Assembly: GCA_025331125.1 (NCBI GenBank)
Contig: JAOALB010000243.1
Location: forward strand, 1-43,870
DNA: 43,870 bases
Source: Mycogone perniciosa
Taxonomy: Eukaryota; Ascomycota; Sordariomycetes; Hypocreales; Hypocreaceae
Direction of reading: 5' to 3'
A program made the position numbers and the translations under genes. This document shows, piece by piece, positions 13,649 through 26,111 of the stretch (its first letter is position 1; each line of letters begins with the position of its first letter). The notes below the pieces were generated by a model. The model had not been told where the DNA came from and did no database searches. It worked only from the letters and a program-made list of their open reading frames with translations.

Positions 13649-16600
13649 AAACTAGTAACTAAGATAAAGGGAAATCTCAGGGATTACATTACAGGAAGCA
13701 ATTACTAAAGGCACTTTTATACTGCCATTAAAACCTACCTTTATTTAATTATTAATAGGATTATAGGCTAACTTTAATAAATTTTTAGGCAAGTATAAGA
13801 TAATCAGCTAAAAGAAATAGCCTAAAAACCCTTTATTACAGCTAGTTAATAAAGATTAATATAATACTCGATTTTAAAAATATAGGTTATTTGGTTGCAA
13901 TTTCTAAAATGTAGGAATTAGGATTAGTTAACCTAGGTATAATGGGCTAAAATATAATAAATAAGCGAAATTTTAAGAAACTATTAGCCTATAACACCTA
14001 CTAATAAAAGGTTAATGAATTAAAGGAAAGTATAGAAAGATTAGTTAGTATATTGAAAGTAAATATATAGATTAAACAGTTAGCTTTATATAATATAATC
14101 CCTTTTAAACTAGCTATATACTATCGCAACTCTCATTTCGCTTATAACCCTATAAGCTAGCTAGTAAAGCAATTATAGAGAACTAGTAAAAAATAGATTA
14201 ATTATTTAATCTTTTAATATAAAAACTTTATTTTAGTTTTATTAACCTTTTTAACTAAACTTTCTTTAACTTTTAATAAAAATATTATCTTTACTACTTT
14301 TATAATCCTTTATATATAAACTACCTTTACTTATATTAAAGCTATTTAAAAAGGACTTAAAAAAGATAATAATTTAATACTATAAAATTAATATTAATAA
14401 AGGAAATTATCCTTAAAAGAATAGTTAATTCTATTATTTTAAATAAATAAATAAAACCTTTCTTTATTATAAAAGAATTTACTACTATAAGGGAATACTT
14501 TATTATAACCTTTTTATTAAAGGAGTATATCCCTTTTTTACTTAAAAAAAGAATATACCTATATCAGCTAAGTATTTAAATTAAATAAATCGGACTAGCA
14601 GGATAAATATTATTTTATTATTAAAAGACTATTTAATTAAGATTTTAATAGTTTATCTTAACTTTAAATAAAGGGATTAACAGTAAATAAGTAACTTTTA
14701 GTTATTAAAATACTAAATATAACCCTTTCTTTAAAACCTTAATTAAAGGAATTATTTAATTATATACCTAGCCTAACACTAATACCCTTTAAATTTATTA
14801 TAATAAAAGTTAGGGAAAGATTAAGTTCTTTAATAGAAAATAAGAAAATACTTTTTTATAAATTCTTTTTCCTTGCTTAAGCTTTTAAAAATATTTAAAG
14901 AATAAAGCTATTTATAAAGATTAATTTTATAAGTAAGTTTAATAATAAAAATGTATTTTAGTTTTTAAAGAACTATAAGTAAAAGATAAAAGATTAAAGA
15001 ATTTTAATAAAAGATTAAAAGAGGTACCTAAAACTATTTATAAAACTAAAAGAATAGAAAATAGTTTAAATTTTTATTAAAAAAAGCATTAATTAAAATA
15101 AAGTTAAAAAAGAGCTTATATAGTATTATAAATAGTATAATAAAGAATAATTAAAGTTATATACTGCGCAACTTTAAAATCTTTATTATTATAAGCCTAT
15201 TAGAATATAATCTGCAATAAATTAATTACTTTAATATTAAGACCTTTATTAAAAGCTTAATAAAAGAAATAAAAGGCAGCTATACTATATTCCTATAATA
15301 TTACTAAGGCAATGCTATTAAAGCTGCTTTAATTAATAATAGCCTTTAAAAAAATAAAAGAAATTAATAATTTTAAAGAGTTAAAGTATATTAAAGTCTA
15401 GATACTTTTTTATAATAAAACGCTTGCAAAACTCAATATTTAAAAAGCTTATTTTTAAAAATCTATAAAAATGCCTTTTAAAACTAGGCATATATTTAAT
15501 TTATTTAAATCAGAAATAAGTTTAATTTTAAAAAGGCAGAAAAAGCAATAATTTACGCCTATAAAACTAGGTGCATTTTTACAGTTTAAAGATTAAATAA
15601 ATACTTTATTTAAAAGATTTAATAAACTAGTAGTTTATCTTTTTAATTAAAAAGCTAAAATAATTAATTTAAAGGAAAAAAAGTATTATTGCATTATTAT
15701 TAATAATAATAAACTTAAATAAAGACTTTTTATATTAATAATTGCTATTAATAATATTAATATAATAAACCCTTTATATAATAATATACTAAACTTTTTC
15801 CTTTATTATTATTTAAAGGCAGCTGTAAATATAAAATATTATTAATATTATATAAATAAAAGCTATTTCCTTTAAAACTATATTAAGCTGGCTTATAATA
15901 AAGGCTATAGGTTTATAATATATAATTTAAAGGCAAAAATAGCTTAGGTAAACTTATAGAAAATCTTAATTCTAGCTTAATTTATTACAGCAATTATAAC
16001 TGTTAAAACCTATATATAAAAGATGCTGGCGCTTTAAATGGAATTATTTAAAGTTTAAAATAAAGTCTCGCTAAGCCTATTACTTATAAAAAAGATAACA
16101 CTTAGCTTTTTTAATTAAAAAGTAAACTACTATAAAACTAAACTCTTTAATATAGTTTATAAAGAAATAGAGTATAGGGAGATATTTAAAATTAAACTAT
16201 TATAAAGGTTAAATATAATCTCTATAAAAAGACTAATAATAAATATTATATATTTTATAAGCAGAGATTAAATAATTAGCAGTAAATAAAATAGTAAAGG
16301 TATAAAAAGGGCTGAAAATATCTCTATAAACCTAGCTAAAATAAATTCCTTTAAGAACTATTTAGATAAATATAACTAAAACTATTTAACTATAGAATTA
16401 TTTAATTTAACTTTCTTTACTAACTTTATAGTCGGTAAAGGATAAAAGTATATTTAAATAATGAATAAAGCGGATAAATAAATTAAAGAGGAACTATTAT
16501 TGCTTTAACTAAAGCAGTTAATTAAGACAGAGTAATTACATTTAAACCCTATGCCTATAATTTTAAAGACTATACTGTTTAAACTATAATACAATAAAGA

Positions 16601-18339
16601 TAGCAGAATAGTAAAGATTAAAAATAAAGAGGAATTACTAAAAGTAATATAAGCTAAAATACTAATCTAAGCTGTAATTTTAAATAACGCAATTAAGTTT
16701 AAGACTAGTACTCTTTTAAATACTATTTTAAAACTTATAAACGCTTTAAAAGTAGACTTAATTATAGAATTACAAAGAGTTGCTAAAATATAGTTTTATA
16801 GGAAAATTAACTTAACTATTTTTAAACCTGCCTTATATTAAATAATATCTCTCTTTACTTATAAATACCCTGTTAAAAAAAACTATTAAAGAAATCAAAT
16901 ATAATAGCTGTATATATAAACTTAACTATATAGACTATCTAGTTATTATAAAACTAATATTCTAAAGCTATACCTTTATAATCCCTATAAATAAAAGGAT
17001 TTTTAAATAAAGAATTAATTAACTTTAAAAACTTTAATACTTTACTACTATTAAAAGTATATTTTTGTAAACTAAAGTAATTTAATATTACTATTAACTA
17101 TAAAGTAAATTAAAAATAAAGATTAACAGTTTAAATTAATATAGTTTAAATAAAAAAGATCTTTAAATACTTATAAGACCTGCTTTAAATATAAATATAG
17201 TTAAAATAGCCTAATAGTATATTTATTAAAGTATTTATAAACTTAAAGTTAAAAGGAAATATTATTTTTAATTAGCTAGCTGTAAAATATAGTTTAAAGG
17301 TATACCTTTATTAAGCAGTTAATACTGCATTTAATAATAGGCAAATGAATATAACCAGGGAAACTGTTATTCAAGTATATATAGGCAATATATAAATAGT
17401 AGTAAGATTTTATATTGCATTAAATAAAATTTTGATACCTTTTACTTTTAAAATACTGTTTATTTAAGCTGCGCAGCTAATATTTAATTATATATTAAAG
17501 AATAGGGATTTATATATAAAATATAAAATAGGAAATATTTAAATTATAACTTTAACTATAAAAGTTATGTATTAAGAATATAAAATAAAGGTATTATATA
17601 ATTTAAGGCTAAAATAAATATTAACTTTATAATTAAGTATAAAGTTAATAAAATAAAAAAAAGCTTAAAAGTACTTTAATTTACTTTTAAAGAAAAGGTT
17701 TTATATTAACTATTAAAGTAAACTAAAGAAGATTTAATTCAACTAGTATTAGCTAATAATTTAAAAGACTAAATAAAAACAATAAAAAAGATAATATAAA
17801 AGTTTAAGGAAATAGAGAATTAAAGGAAAAGATTTTAAAGGAAAGTATAAAAATATAAAAGGATTAGAACTAATACTATATATAAAAAGAAAGGTATAAA
17901 AATCAATTTAATAGATAATGCGCTATTTAATAATTCTATCTTTACTAGAAGTCTTTATTAGAAATAAAAGAAATAAAATAAAGTAAAGGATAACTTAAAC
18001 TTTAATACTCCCTTCGCTAATTATATTACTTTAAAAATTTTATTTATAAAAATTAGGTTAAAGCTTATACTAGATTAATTAGCTGTAATCCTAAAAACAG
18101 TAAAAGGGAAACTAATAATATAAAAAACTGTAATCTTTATATAAATCCTAAAAAACAAGGAAATAGCATTTTCCTAGGATTTTATAAAATATAGAAAGCT
18201 AGATTTTAAAATCGCCCTATTATAAACTATTTATATAGTAGAATATAATGCCTAGTAAAGCAGTAGTATTTTAATTTTTAAAGGGATAGAAAAGAAGGTA
18301 GTTGATTTACTGTAAGTCTGTATTAAGAAAGGCCTTTTT

Positions 18340-21000
18340 AAAAAAAGCTATAGGCTATATAGGAATCTATTCTTTTTAATATAAAAGAAAAATAGCGGCC
18401 TTTACTTTATTAATTTTATTATATAGATAAATAAAGTAACTATTAGGGATACCTTTATTCCTTTAAGCGCTAATTAATTTAATAAGGATTTTATAGGCTA
18501 TATAATACTATTATTACTAGACTTTTTCTTAAAATATAATTAAATCCCTTTTAATAAAAAAAGTTAAAATATAACTATATTCGCAAGCCTTATTAGCCTT
18601 TTAAAATACTATACCCTTTTAATAGGCGCTATAAACTTAATAGTATAATTTTAATATATTATTTTACAGATACTATTTAATTTTATACTTATAGTATATT
18701 AACTATTTTTAAACAATATTATAGTATAAAGGTTAAAATCTATATATAATAATAAAAAAGCAATACCTAAGGTTTAACGCTATATTTTAAAGTACGTTTA
18801 AAATCTAGATAAAACTTTTATTAATACTAAACTGTTAGAATATACTATCTCGGCAATAAAATCAATCTTTTATTAAAAGTTAGCTAAGTTAATAGGATAT
18901 TTATATAGTATAAAAGGATAATAATTAATAACTGGGAAAATTATTAAAATTAAAGAATAAAAAAACTATAAAACTATTAATAAAGTTTAATCCTTTTTTA
19001 ATTTAACTAGCTATTATAGATACTAGATTAAATACTTTATCTAGATTATAAAGCTTTTAGCTAGTCTATTAAAGAAAAATGCCCTTTAAAAATAAATTAA
19101 AAAGCAGCAGTAAATTATAAATAAACTTAAAGAATTTATTACTTTTACTTTAATACTAGTAATATTGAATATAAATAAAGGATATAAAGAAGTAATTTTA
19201 ATAGTTAACGCTAGTATAATAGGCTAGGGGGCAGTTTTAATGCAAGTTATAAAAGGAAAAAGATATTTAATTTAATATAAAAGCAGGTATTAGCTTTTAT
19301 TGGAAATAAAGTATAATACTATAAAAAAGAAATATAAAGCTTTACTCTAAGCCTTTAAAAGGCTATATATTTATATTTATAGACTTTTATTTATATTAAA
19401 GATAAATATTAAAGTAGTTATTAATTAATTAAATAATAAGATTAATAATATCTTTAGCAGGTATATAACCTAATAGATTAGCTATATCCTCTTTTTTAAC
19501 TTTATAGCTAAGTATATTTTAAAGAAAGAGAAAGCTATAGCAGACGCTTTATCCTATAAACTAATAACTGCTGTAAATAAAGTTAAAGCTTAAAAAAAAG
19601 GGGATTTAAAAGATTTTATAAATATATATTTAAGTATAATTTTATTTACTTTACTAAAAGAAGAGTATAGCGAAGAATCTTAGCAAATTGCACAATACCT
19701 TTAAATAATATAAAAACTATTTAATCTTTTAATTGCAGACTTTTAATAATTAAAAAATAAAGTAAAAAGGTTTTATATAAAAGATAGGAGGTTATAGGCT
19801 AGACTGATAAAATACTGCCACTAGCCTATATTTATCTTTAATACCTTAACTATAAAGAAAACAGCTATCTAATAGTATTACGCGGAAATAGGTTATAAAA
19901 GACAGGAAATAACTTTCTGATTTTTAAAGGAAAAATACTAGTGGCTATAGATATAAAATAATATATACAAAGCTGTTATATTATACCTTTAATGCCAGGG
20001 CTTTAACCTATACTGCCTTAAAGAATCAGCTATAGTAATAGAATTAACTAGACCTATAGAGAAAGTCTATTTTAATACTTAATATATCCTAAGCGATTAT
20101 AGATATATTTATTTATTTAAAGGAAAATATAACTTTTATAGATAAGTAAAAGTAGAATTTATATTAACTTTATTATCTGCAATAATAATAAAGTTTATCT
20201 TTAAGTAAATTTATTAATTTAGTATAATAATTTAAGCTATTATAAATAAGGGACTTAAAATAAAAGAAATACCTTTATAGGTATTAACTGATCTAGGTGT
20301 TAAGATTATCCGGATATTAGTATATAACCTTAAAGCTAATACCTTTATAAAGGTTAGTTATTAAAGCCTAATATTAGTACTGGTAAAAATAGCTAAATGT
20401 AATAAAAAGTGGTTCCGGAATTTAAATAAGGCAATTATAGCTGATAGATATACTGTAAAAGGCTTAATAAGATACTTTATATTTTATTTATTATTTAGTT
20501 AGGAACCGATTTTCCCTTTAAAAGTAAAACTGCTTACTTAGCGGCTAATTGACTAGGATAAAGTTTATATAATAGAAAATTAATTAATAGCGCGTATTTA
20601 TATTTTAAAAAGAAAAAAGGAAAATGTAAAAATAGCCTAAAAGAAAGTAATAGTATTTTATTAAATATTAGCTAAAAGGATAGACGCTAATAATTAATAT
20701 TTTCTATAGAAAGCAACTAAGCCTCTCCTCTTTAATAACTTTATTTTACTTTATAACGCAAAACGCTAAAGGGACCTATTAAAAGATATAAAGCTGAGGA
20801 TATATTAGCTAAGACTATTTAAGATTAAGTCTTAAGCAGGAATAATAAAAGCTTATAAGCTAAAAACATTAAATAGGATTCCGCTTAATAAAACCTACCT
20901 AAAGGAATATTTAAAAAAGTTTATAAAATATAAATTTAGCTGGTAGACAGCTAAAGATAATAAAGAAACCTATATAAATAAAAGCCTAAAGATAGGCAAT
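18340..21000 (+). pseudogene. G2 pol remnant: RT, RNase H, integrase
   Basis: The broken Ty3/gypsy polyprotein remains readable in one frame over long stretches. The INKVTIRDTFIPL block (start of RT) lies near 18,430-18,470, a GQGAVLMQ block typical of RNase H near 19,225-19,245, and ADALSYK, the end of RNase H, near 19,545-19,560. Integrase follows at about 19,780-20,600, including a cysteine-containing zinc-binding part (CQGFNLYCLKES near 19,995-20,030) and a VLTDLGVKI stretch near 20,285-20,310. Several codons are stops where glutamine, arginine or tryptophan is expected. It is not functional. Confidence 0.8.
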
Positions 21001-21049
21001 AATATATTTAAAGATAAAATAGTTAATAAAGCTATAATTAAGATCGTTA

Positions 21050-22130
21050 ACCGCTAAAAACTTAGTAAACGTTATAGTAACCCTTTAACCGCTAAAAAGG
21101 TATATAGGTTACTAGATTAAATAATCTAGCCGAAAACCAGGATATATATCTGCGGATTAGAGAAGGAGGAGATATATTAACTAAAACGCAGTCCCCTATA
21201 ACACTTTAAGGTAACAATTCCTGGGATAGATAAAACAAGTTAAGATAACTACCTTTATATAAAGGATATATAGGCGGGAGTAAAAGATAATATTTTTAAA
21301 AATGGTTGCTAAATACTGTTTTTAAAGGGGAAAAGACAGCCGCTAAATTAAAGTCTACTGCCCTGCCTATAAAAAATATAATTTAATTATACTATAAAGA
21401 GAAAAACTATAAAATTAAATAGTTTATTAATTACTTTACCTATATTAACTTTTTACTTTAATAGTAAAGGCTGAAATAAGTTTCTAAACCCACTAAATTA
21501 CTTAACTCTTTACTTTTTTATTTTTAATAGGATAAAGGAAGTCCTTTATAAAATAAAGGGCTATTAAAAGATTAAAATAATTAAAGACTATTGGCTTAAT
21601 AAAGGAAAATGCCTAATCTCTTTTAAAAAAAATAATAGCTATACTTTAGTTACTTTATTAAGGCTGGTAGCTAAGAAAATATTACTAAATATATAAAGAG
21701 GCTTTAAATTAAAGGCAATTTAAATAGTCCCTTTACTAGAAACCTAGAATAGAGACGCAGTTGTAAAAAGGAAATAGGATATACTCTTTAGCAGCTGTAA
21801 TAGTAATAGACTAAGTCTAAAAGCACCCTTAACAGAACCGGGGATTGCGCTGCCTATAGAACGATATAAATAAGGCCTTAACACACTCCATCCGCTTAAA
21901 AAGAGCATAAAAGAACTACCTATAAATATACGAAATCTCTGCTGGGATATAGATTAGCTTAAATATCTTTCCTTTAATAGCATATATAATATTCTAAAGA
22001 TAAGACTAGGAACCTTTAAAGGCGTAACGCTAAAAGTATTCCTTAAGAGTATAACCTCTTGTAAAGGATAATAGAGATATAGAGGATTTAAATAAAGGGG
22101 AAAAGGCAACCTCTAAATAGATTGGCAGGT
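21050..22130 (+). pseudogene. G2 extra reading frame downstream of integrase, unrecognised
   Basis: After the integrase tail the plus strand keeps one mostly open frame with few stops for about a kilobase. It includes CGLEKEEIYQLKRSP near 21,150-21,190, a basic stretch, and VPLLETQNRDAVVKRK near 21,730-21,780. I do not recognise the product. It is not the usual chromodomain or the LTR. The matching region of G1 holds the same sequence, so it is part of this gypsy family and explains its unusually long internal region. Mutations are fewer toward 22,000. Confidence 0.45.
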
Positions 22131-22627
22131 TTAACCGACCAATATTTACACTACCGATAATCTAAACAACGAAATACTCTCGGACCTAAAGAGAGTTAGA
22201 GTAAAGATATCGATTAAATAATACCTATTTACCAGAGCCTTGTCTAGGGTAGACGGTTAAGTAGGAAGGTAAAGCTGAGTTTGACCCTTCTAGGATAAAG
22301 AAATCTCCCCAGAAGTCTTTTTACTAGTAACAGGCGTATCGACAAGGTCGGCTATATTAGGCAGCTGATTACGGCGGTTCTGATATAGGGAGAATAATTT
22401 GATATAGATTGAATATAAGGATGTTGGTGGTATAGATAGTAGTAATTCTGTTTTTTCTTTTTTTTCTTTTTAGTTTTCTTTTTTTTATAACGCACTTGTT
22501 TTAATATTTCTTTATATTGTTAATGTTTACTTTAAGGAATTATAATATTAATACTAGGACGTTTAGCCGGATAAGCGTTTTGTTGAGATTCGCTTTTTTT
22601 ATTCGCAAATGCTTATAGGGAGGGTTT

Positions 22628-23014
22628 TGTTGGGGGTAACTGATATATTTAATGCATTTACAGTCCTTTTTATTAGCCTACCTAAGTAAGGCTAATTGCT
22701 TATTTAAGCAACTACTAGATTAAGGAGGCATAAGACTATAAAGATAAATAGATAGACGTAGCTTAATAAAGACTAACCCGCGTTCTCCTTTAATATACTA
22801 CCCTTACCTGTGTTTTTATAGCCGTTAAGGCGTAAAGAGGTAACTGTTAGTTACTTTTAACTGCAGATATTATAATTAAATGATTTGCAGTATCTTTTAG
22901 CCTTTATATTACTTAATTACAGCTTCGTGGTTTTATTAAGAGCGCGGTTCCCGCGCTTTATTCTAGTTGTTATTGGTGTATATGTATGTTTAGAGCGCTG
23001 ATTCCCCCTTAACA
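22628..23014 (+). repeat. 3' LTR of gypsy G2
   Basis: 387 bp, beginning TGTTGGGGGTAAC and ending CCCCCTTAACA. TG...CA ends are intact. It is less mutated than the 5' LTR: several CA and TG dinucleotides and a GAGCGCGGTTCCCGCGC block survive. Confidence 0.9.
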
Positions 23015-25500
23015 AAGTATTAGCTTCTAGATAATTTAGAGAGGCTAGTAGATCGGGAATTAGCTTTAAATTAAGCCTCCTAATAGCTTTTCCTTTATTA
23101 TACGCTAAATAATAGAATTTAGTCTCTTTAATAGAATTAAAGTTAAGAATTCTAGTAATGATTTTAGCAGTCTTCTTTAATAAACTTAAACTAATATAAT
23201 TTAGTCTTTTATACTATAAGAGGACTAGCTTTAGCAGCTTATAGCTAGAAGTACTATTAATAATAGTATCTCCCTCTAGTTTAAATAACTTCATAACTTC
23301 TAGATCTTCAGTAATAAAGGATTCCTTAGGTATACAGGGCCTTTCTTTTATAAGGGTATCCTCTATAAGCTTATTCCCTTTTATTTCTTTAGGCAATAAG
23401 GGTATACAGGGCCTTTTATCCTCTATTTAGCCTAAGGTTTTAAAGAGTTTAAAGAAATCCTTTCTTTTAGGATTATTCTTTTTAATAAGCTTAAGACTAG
23501 ATTTAGTTAATTGTTTTTTCAAAGCTATTATTTCTGGAATAGCAATATATTCTTAAGCTTTTTTTTTACTAATAGCAGGAATTTAAACCTATATAAAGCT
23601 ATAAGCTTTATAGCTATTTATATAGCTATATAGTGTAGTATATCCTTTAATTATAAACAAAAACCTTATTTTAAGGGATTTAATAGCCTTATTAGCTATA
23701 TAGTTTTTGTAAAAAGAGTATTATATTATATATATCCTTTAGTTTAGTAATACCTTAAACTACTTATAAGGTTTATATTTAGCTATAGGCAATAAAGGGT
23801 ATTTAATAGTATTATTCTTTTATATTAATTATCTTTATTAAAGATATTAAAAGTAGCTGTACCTATTCCTTTAAGTATAATAGGACCCCCTCCAGTATAA
23901 ATAATGCTAAGTTCCTTATTATTAAGTTTATAGTCTATAAACCATTTTCTAGAATTAACTATATAAACTGTAGATCCAGTATTATATAATAAACTATCCT
24001 GAATAGGAAGTCTAAAGGAGTTAAGGGATTTTAAAGACTTTCTCCCTTTTTTAGCGTTTAAGGCTTATAGAAGATTTTAATTACTATTTAAACTAGTAAT
24101 AGATTTAATAAAGGAATCTTTTAATAGCTTTATTAAGCTATACCCTCTAATAGTCAAATTATATATATTACTAAAAGTATAATTCTTTTTAGTTTATTTT
24201 TAATTATTGTTTTAATTCTTTTAATTTCCTTTCCTTTTATAGGAGGTAGAAGCTGGTTTTCGACCTTTAGATCTAGGAGGTACTAATTAATCTCTAAAGG
24301 GGTTAAAAGGCCCTTAGGCCTTATTAACCTTATATACAGTAAAAGATAGATTCCTAGTCTTTTCTAGTATATCTGCTATAAAAAACTAAATATTAAAACC
24401 TTTAATTGGTTGCCTAATAACTTTACTGGATTTAATAGTTCCTTTAATTCTTTTAGCCTATTAAGGATAAGTCTTTTCTAGGGACTTTAAATATTAATTT
24501 ACTTAATCTAGTATATTAATATTAACCTTTAAAATAGCTAACTTAGCTAATAAGCTATTAAAAGTAGCGTTAAATTTAATTAAAGATCTTTTATAATTAC
24601 TATAATTTAATAAATGAAATTCCCTATAAAGGGAATCTCTTTAAAGTATATGAAAGTAACTATATAGTCTTTATAATACTAAAAATACTTCTTTTAGGCT
24701 TTAAATCTAAGCAATAAATATAGCAGGAATAGCTATTAAGCTATCTTTAATTAATATAAGTAATAAGGCCTATTTTAAATTAAATAAAGAATTAGTAACT
24801 ATAGGATTTTCTATAAACGTATAATAATCAATAACTTTTAATATAATATTTAAAGACTATTTCTATTAATTAAAGTTATTAAGACCTACTAGCTTATAGC
24901 TTTTTAAAAAACTATAAATGTTTTTTAATACCTTTTTAATAAAACTACTATTTAAAGTTAAAATAGTAGTTTAAGGTTAAGGAATTTATAAAAATAAAAC
25001 TTAAATAGGTATAGGAATAAAGGTAAAAGTTTATATTAATATTAAAATAAAGGCTATAAAATTAATTTCTATTAAACTTATAGTTTATTAAAGTTAAAGA
25101 CTTAAAATAATAGCAGCTAGGCTAGCTAAGGTATTAAATAATTAAATTATAGTATTATTTTAACCCTTTAACTATACCTTTACTATTAAGGAAAGCTATT
25201 ATCTTTAATTAAGGAAATAAGGCTGCTAAGAGCCTTAATAGGTTAACTTATACTGCTAACATTAAACCTATATCCTATATAAATAGAGAATATACTATGT
25301 AGTATATAAAGGTAGTAATATAAGTAGTATTACTATAACTGCAATAGATTTGCAGTAGAAGCCTAAGAATAGCTTCTAGTAGTTAAAATTTAAGAATGCT
25401 GATATAAGTACTAGGATAAATACTATTAAAACCCGCTATAAGTGCTATAGTAGCATTAAAGGAAGTGCTATAACCACTATAAAAGTCCACTAATAAAGAC
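23015..25500 (-). pseudogene. C1 gag-protease and integrase N-part remnant
   Basis: This is the upstream half of the copia polyprotein. On the minus strand a YNTGSTVYIVN stretch near 23,985-23,950 matches a retroviral-type aspartic protease active site with D changed to N (a G-to-A transition). A short open stretch at 23396-23214 (60 codons, rich in Lys and Glu) is the longest ORF in the first 32 kb and probably belongs to the linker between protease and integrase. Gag should occupy about 24,200-25,500. The frame is interrupted at 23015 by gypsy G2 and continues at 13261. Confidence 0.65.
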
Positions 25501-25515
25501 TTAAAGAAAAACTCT

Positions 25516-25530
25516 CCTAGGCTTATAACC
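25516..25530 (-). other. copia C1 primer-binding site, half-tRNA type
   Basis: Directly inside the 5' LTR the minus strand reads GGTTATAAGCC. Initiator tRNA-Met has GGCUCAUAACC around its CAU anticodon, so the complement would be GGTTATGAGCC; the one difference is a G-to-A transition. Priming by an internal tRNA-iMet fragment is known for Drosophila copia and relatives. The use of this primer here is inferred from sequence only. Confidence 0.6.
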
Positions 25531-26111
25531 TATTTAAAATAATAAAGTTATACTAAACCTTATTTATATATAGCTTTTAGGAAACTGTATACAATACAGC
25601 AATAAAGAAACAATTAAGAGTCTAATTAAGCTAATAATAGATAAACAATTAAATTGTAAATAATCTAATAGCTAGAAGCTATAAAATATCTAGTGTATAT
25701 ACAGCTAGTATAGAAGTAATTATATAAACAATAGCTTTGTCTTTTATAATAGTCCTCTAACTAAATAATAGAAATATGGCAGCAGAATTAGGTTTATAGC
25801 CTTATTCCTATTTCTATAAAATTTATTTATATAGGAAATCGTTTAAATCGACTCACGGCCATACAAACAGGAAACCATTTTAGTTAGATTTTTCACAATA
25901 GCCATTATACCTATTGTATTAAGTCTAGGGTAGGCAGGGTAGCTGGTCCTAGCTTAATTGTTATCGTTAAAGATAATAGAAATTGCCTGACTTACACCGA
26001 GGTTCCTCCGGGAATTCGGTCCTAGTGTCGGGCCTAATTCCGGGTCTAGCCGGAATAGGAAGGTTATCCATTTACACTAAAATCCTCGCTTTTTAGCCCT
26101 CCTTTTTAACA
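25531..26111 (-). repeat. 5' LTR of copia C1
   Basis: Third copy of the 580-bp LTR. Its plus-strand right end CTTTTTAACA is intact; the left end is mutated, so the boundary at 25531 is good to one or two bases. The hairpin near 25,565-25,590 is disrupted in this copy. Confidence 0.85.

Larger units (their letters stand above)
13262..23014 (+). mobile_element. Ty3/gypsy element G2, full length, inserted in copia C1
   Basis: Two 387-bp direct LTRs enclose about 9.0 kb of internal sequence. The order on the plus strand is a long gag/5' region, RT, RNase H, integrase, then a further reading frame before the 3' LTR, which is the Ty3/gypsy order. A TAGTAACTAAG stretch follows the 5' LTR and a purine run (GGGAGGG) precedes the 3' LTR. 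An AAGTATT stretch occurs just before the first LTR and just after the second, so the 5-bp target duplication lies within it (for example AAGTA or GTATT), although the exact LTR edge is ambiguous by a few bases. The 3' quarter is clearly less AT-rich than the rest. Confidence 0.88.
9924..26111 (-). mobile_element. Ty1/copia element C1, split by gypsy G2
   Basis: A minus-strand copia retrotransposon with its 5' LTR at 25531-26111 and 3' LTR at 9924-10503. Removing the 9,753-bp G2 insertion leaves about 6.4 kb, a normal copia length. Next to the 5' LTR is a primer-binding site of half-tRNA type; next to the 3' LTR is a polypurine tract. The domain order on the minus strand is gag, protease, integrase, RT, RNase H, which is the copia order (integrase before RT). 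All frames are broken by RIP-type stops. Confidence 0.85.
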
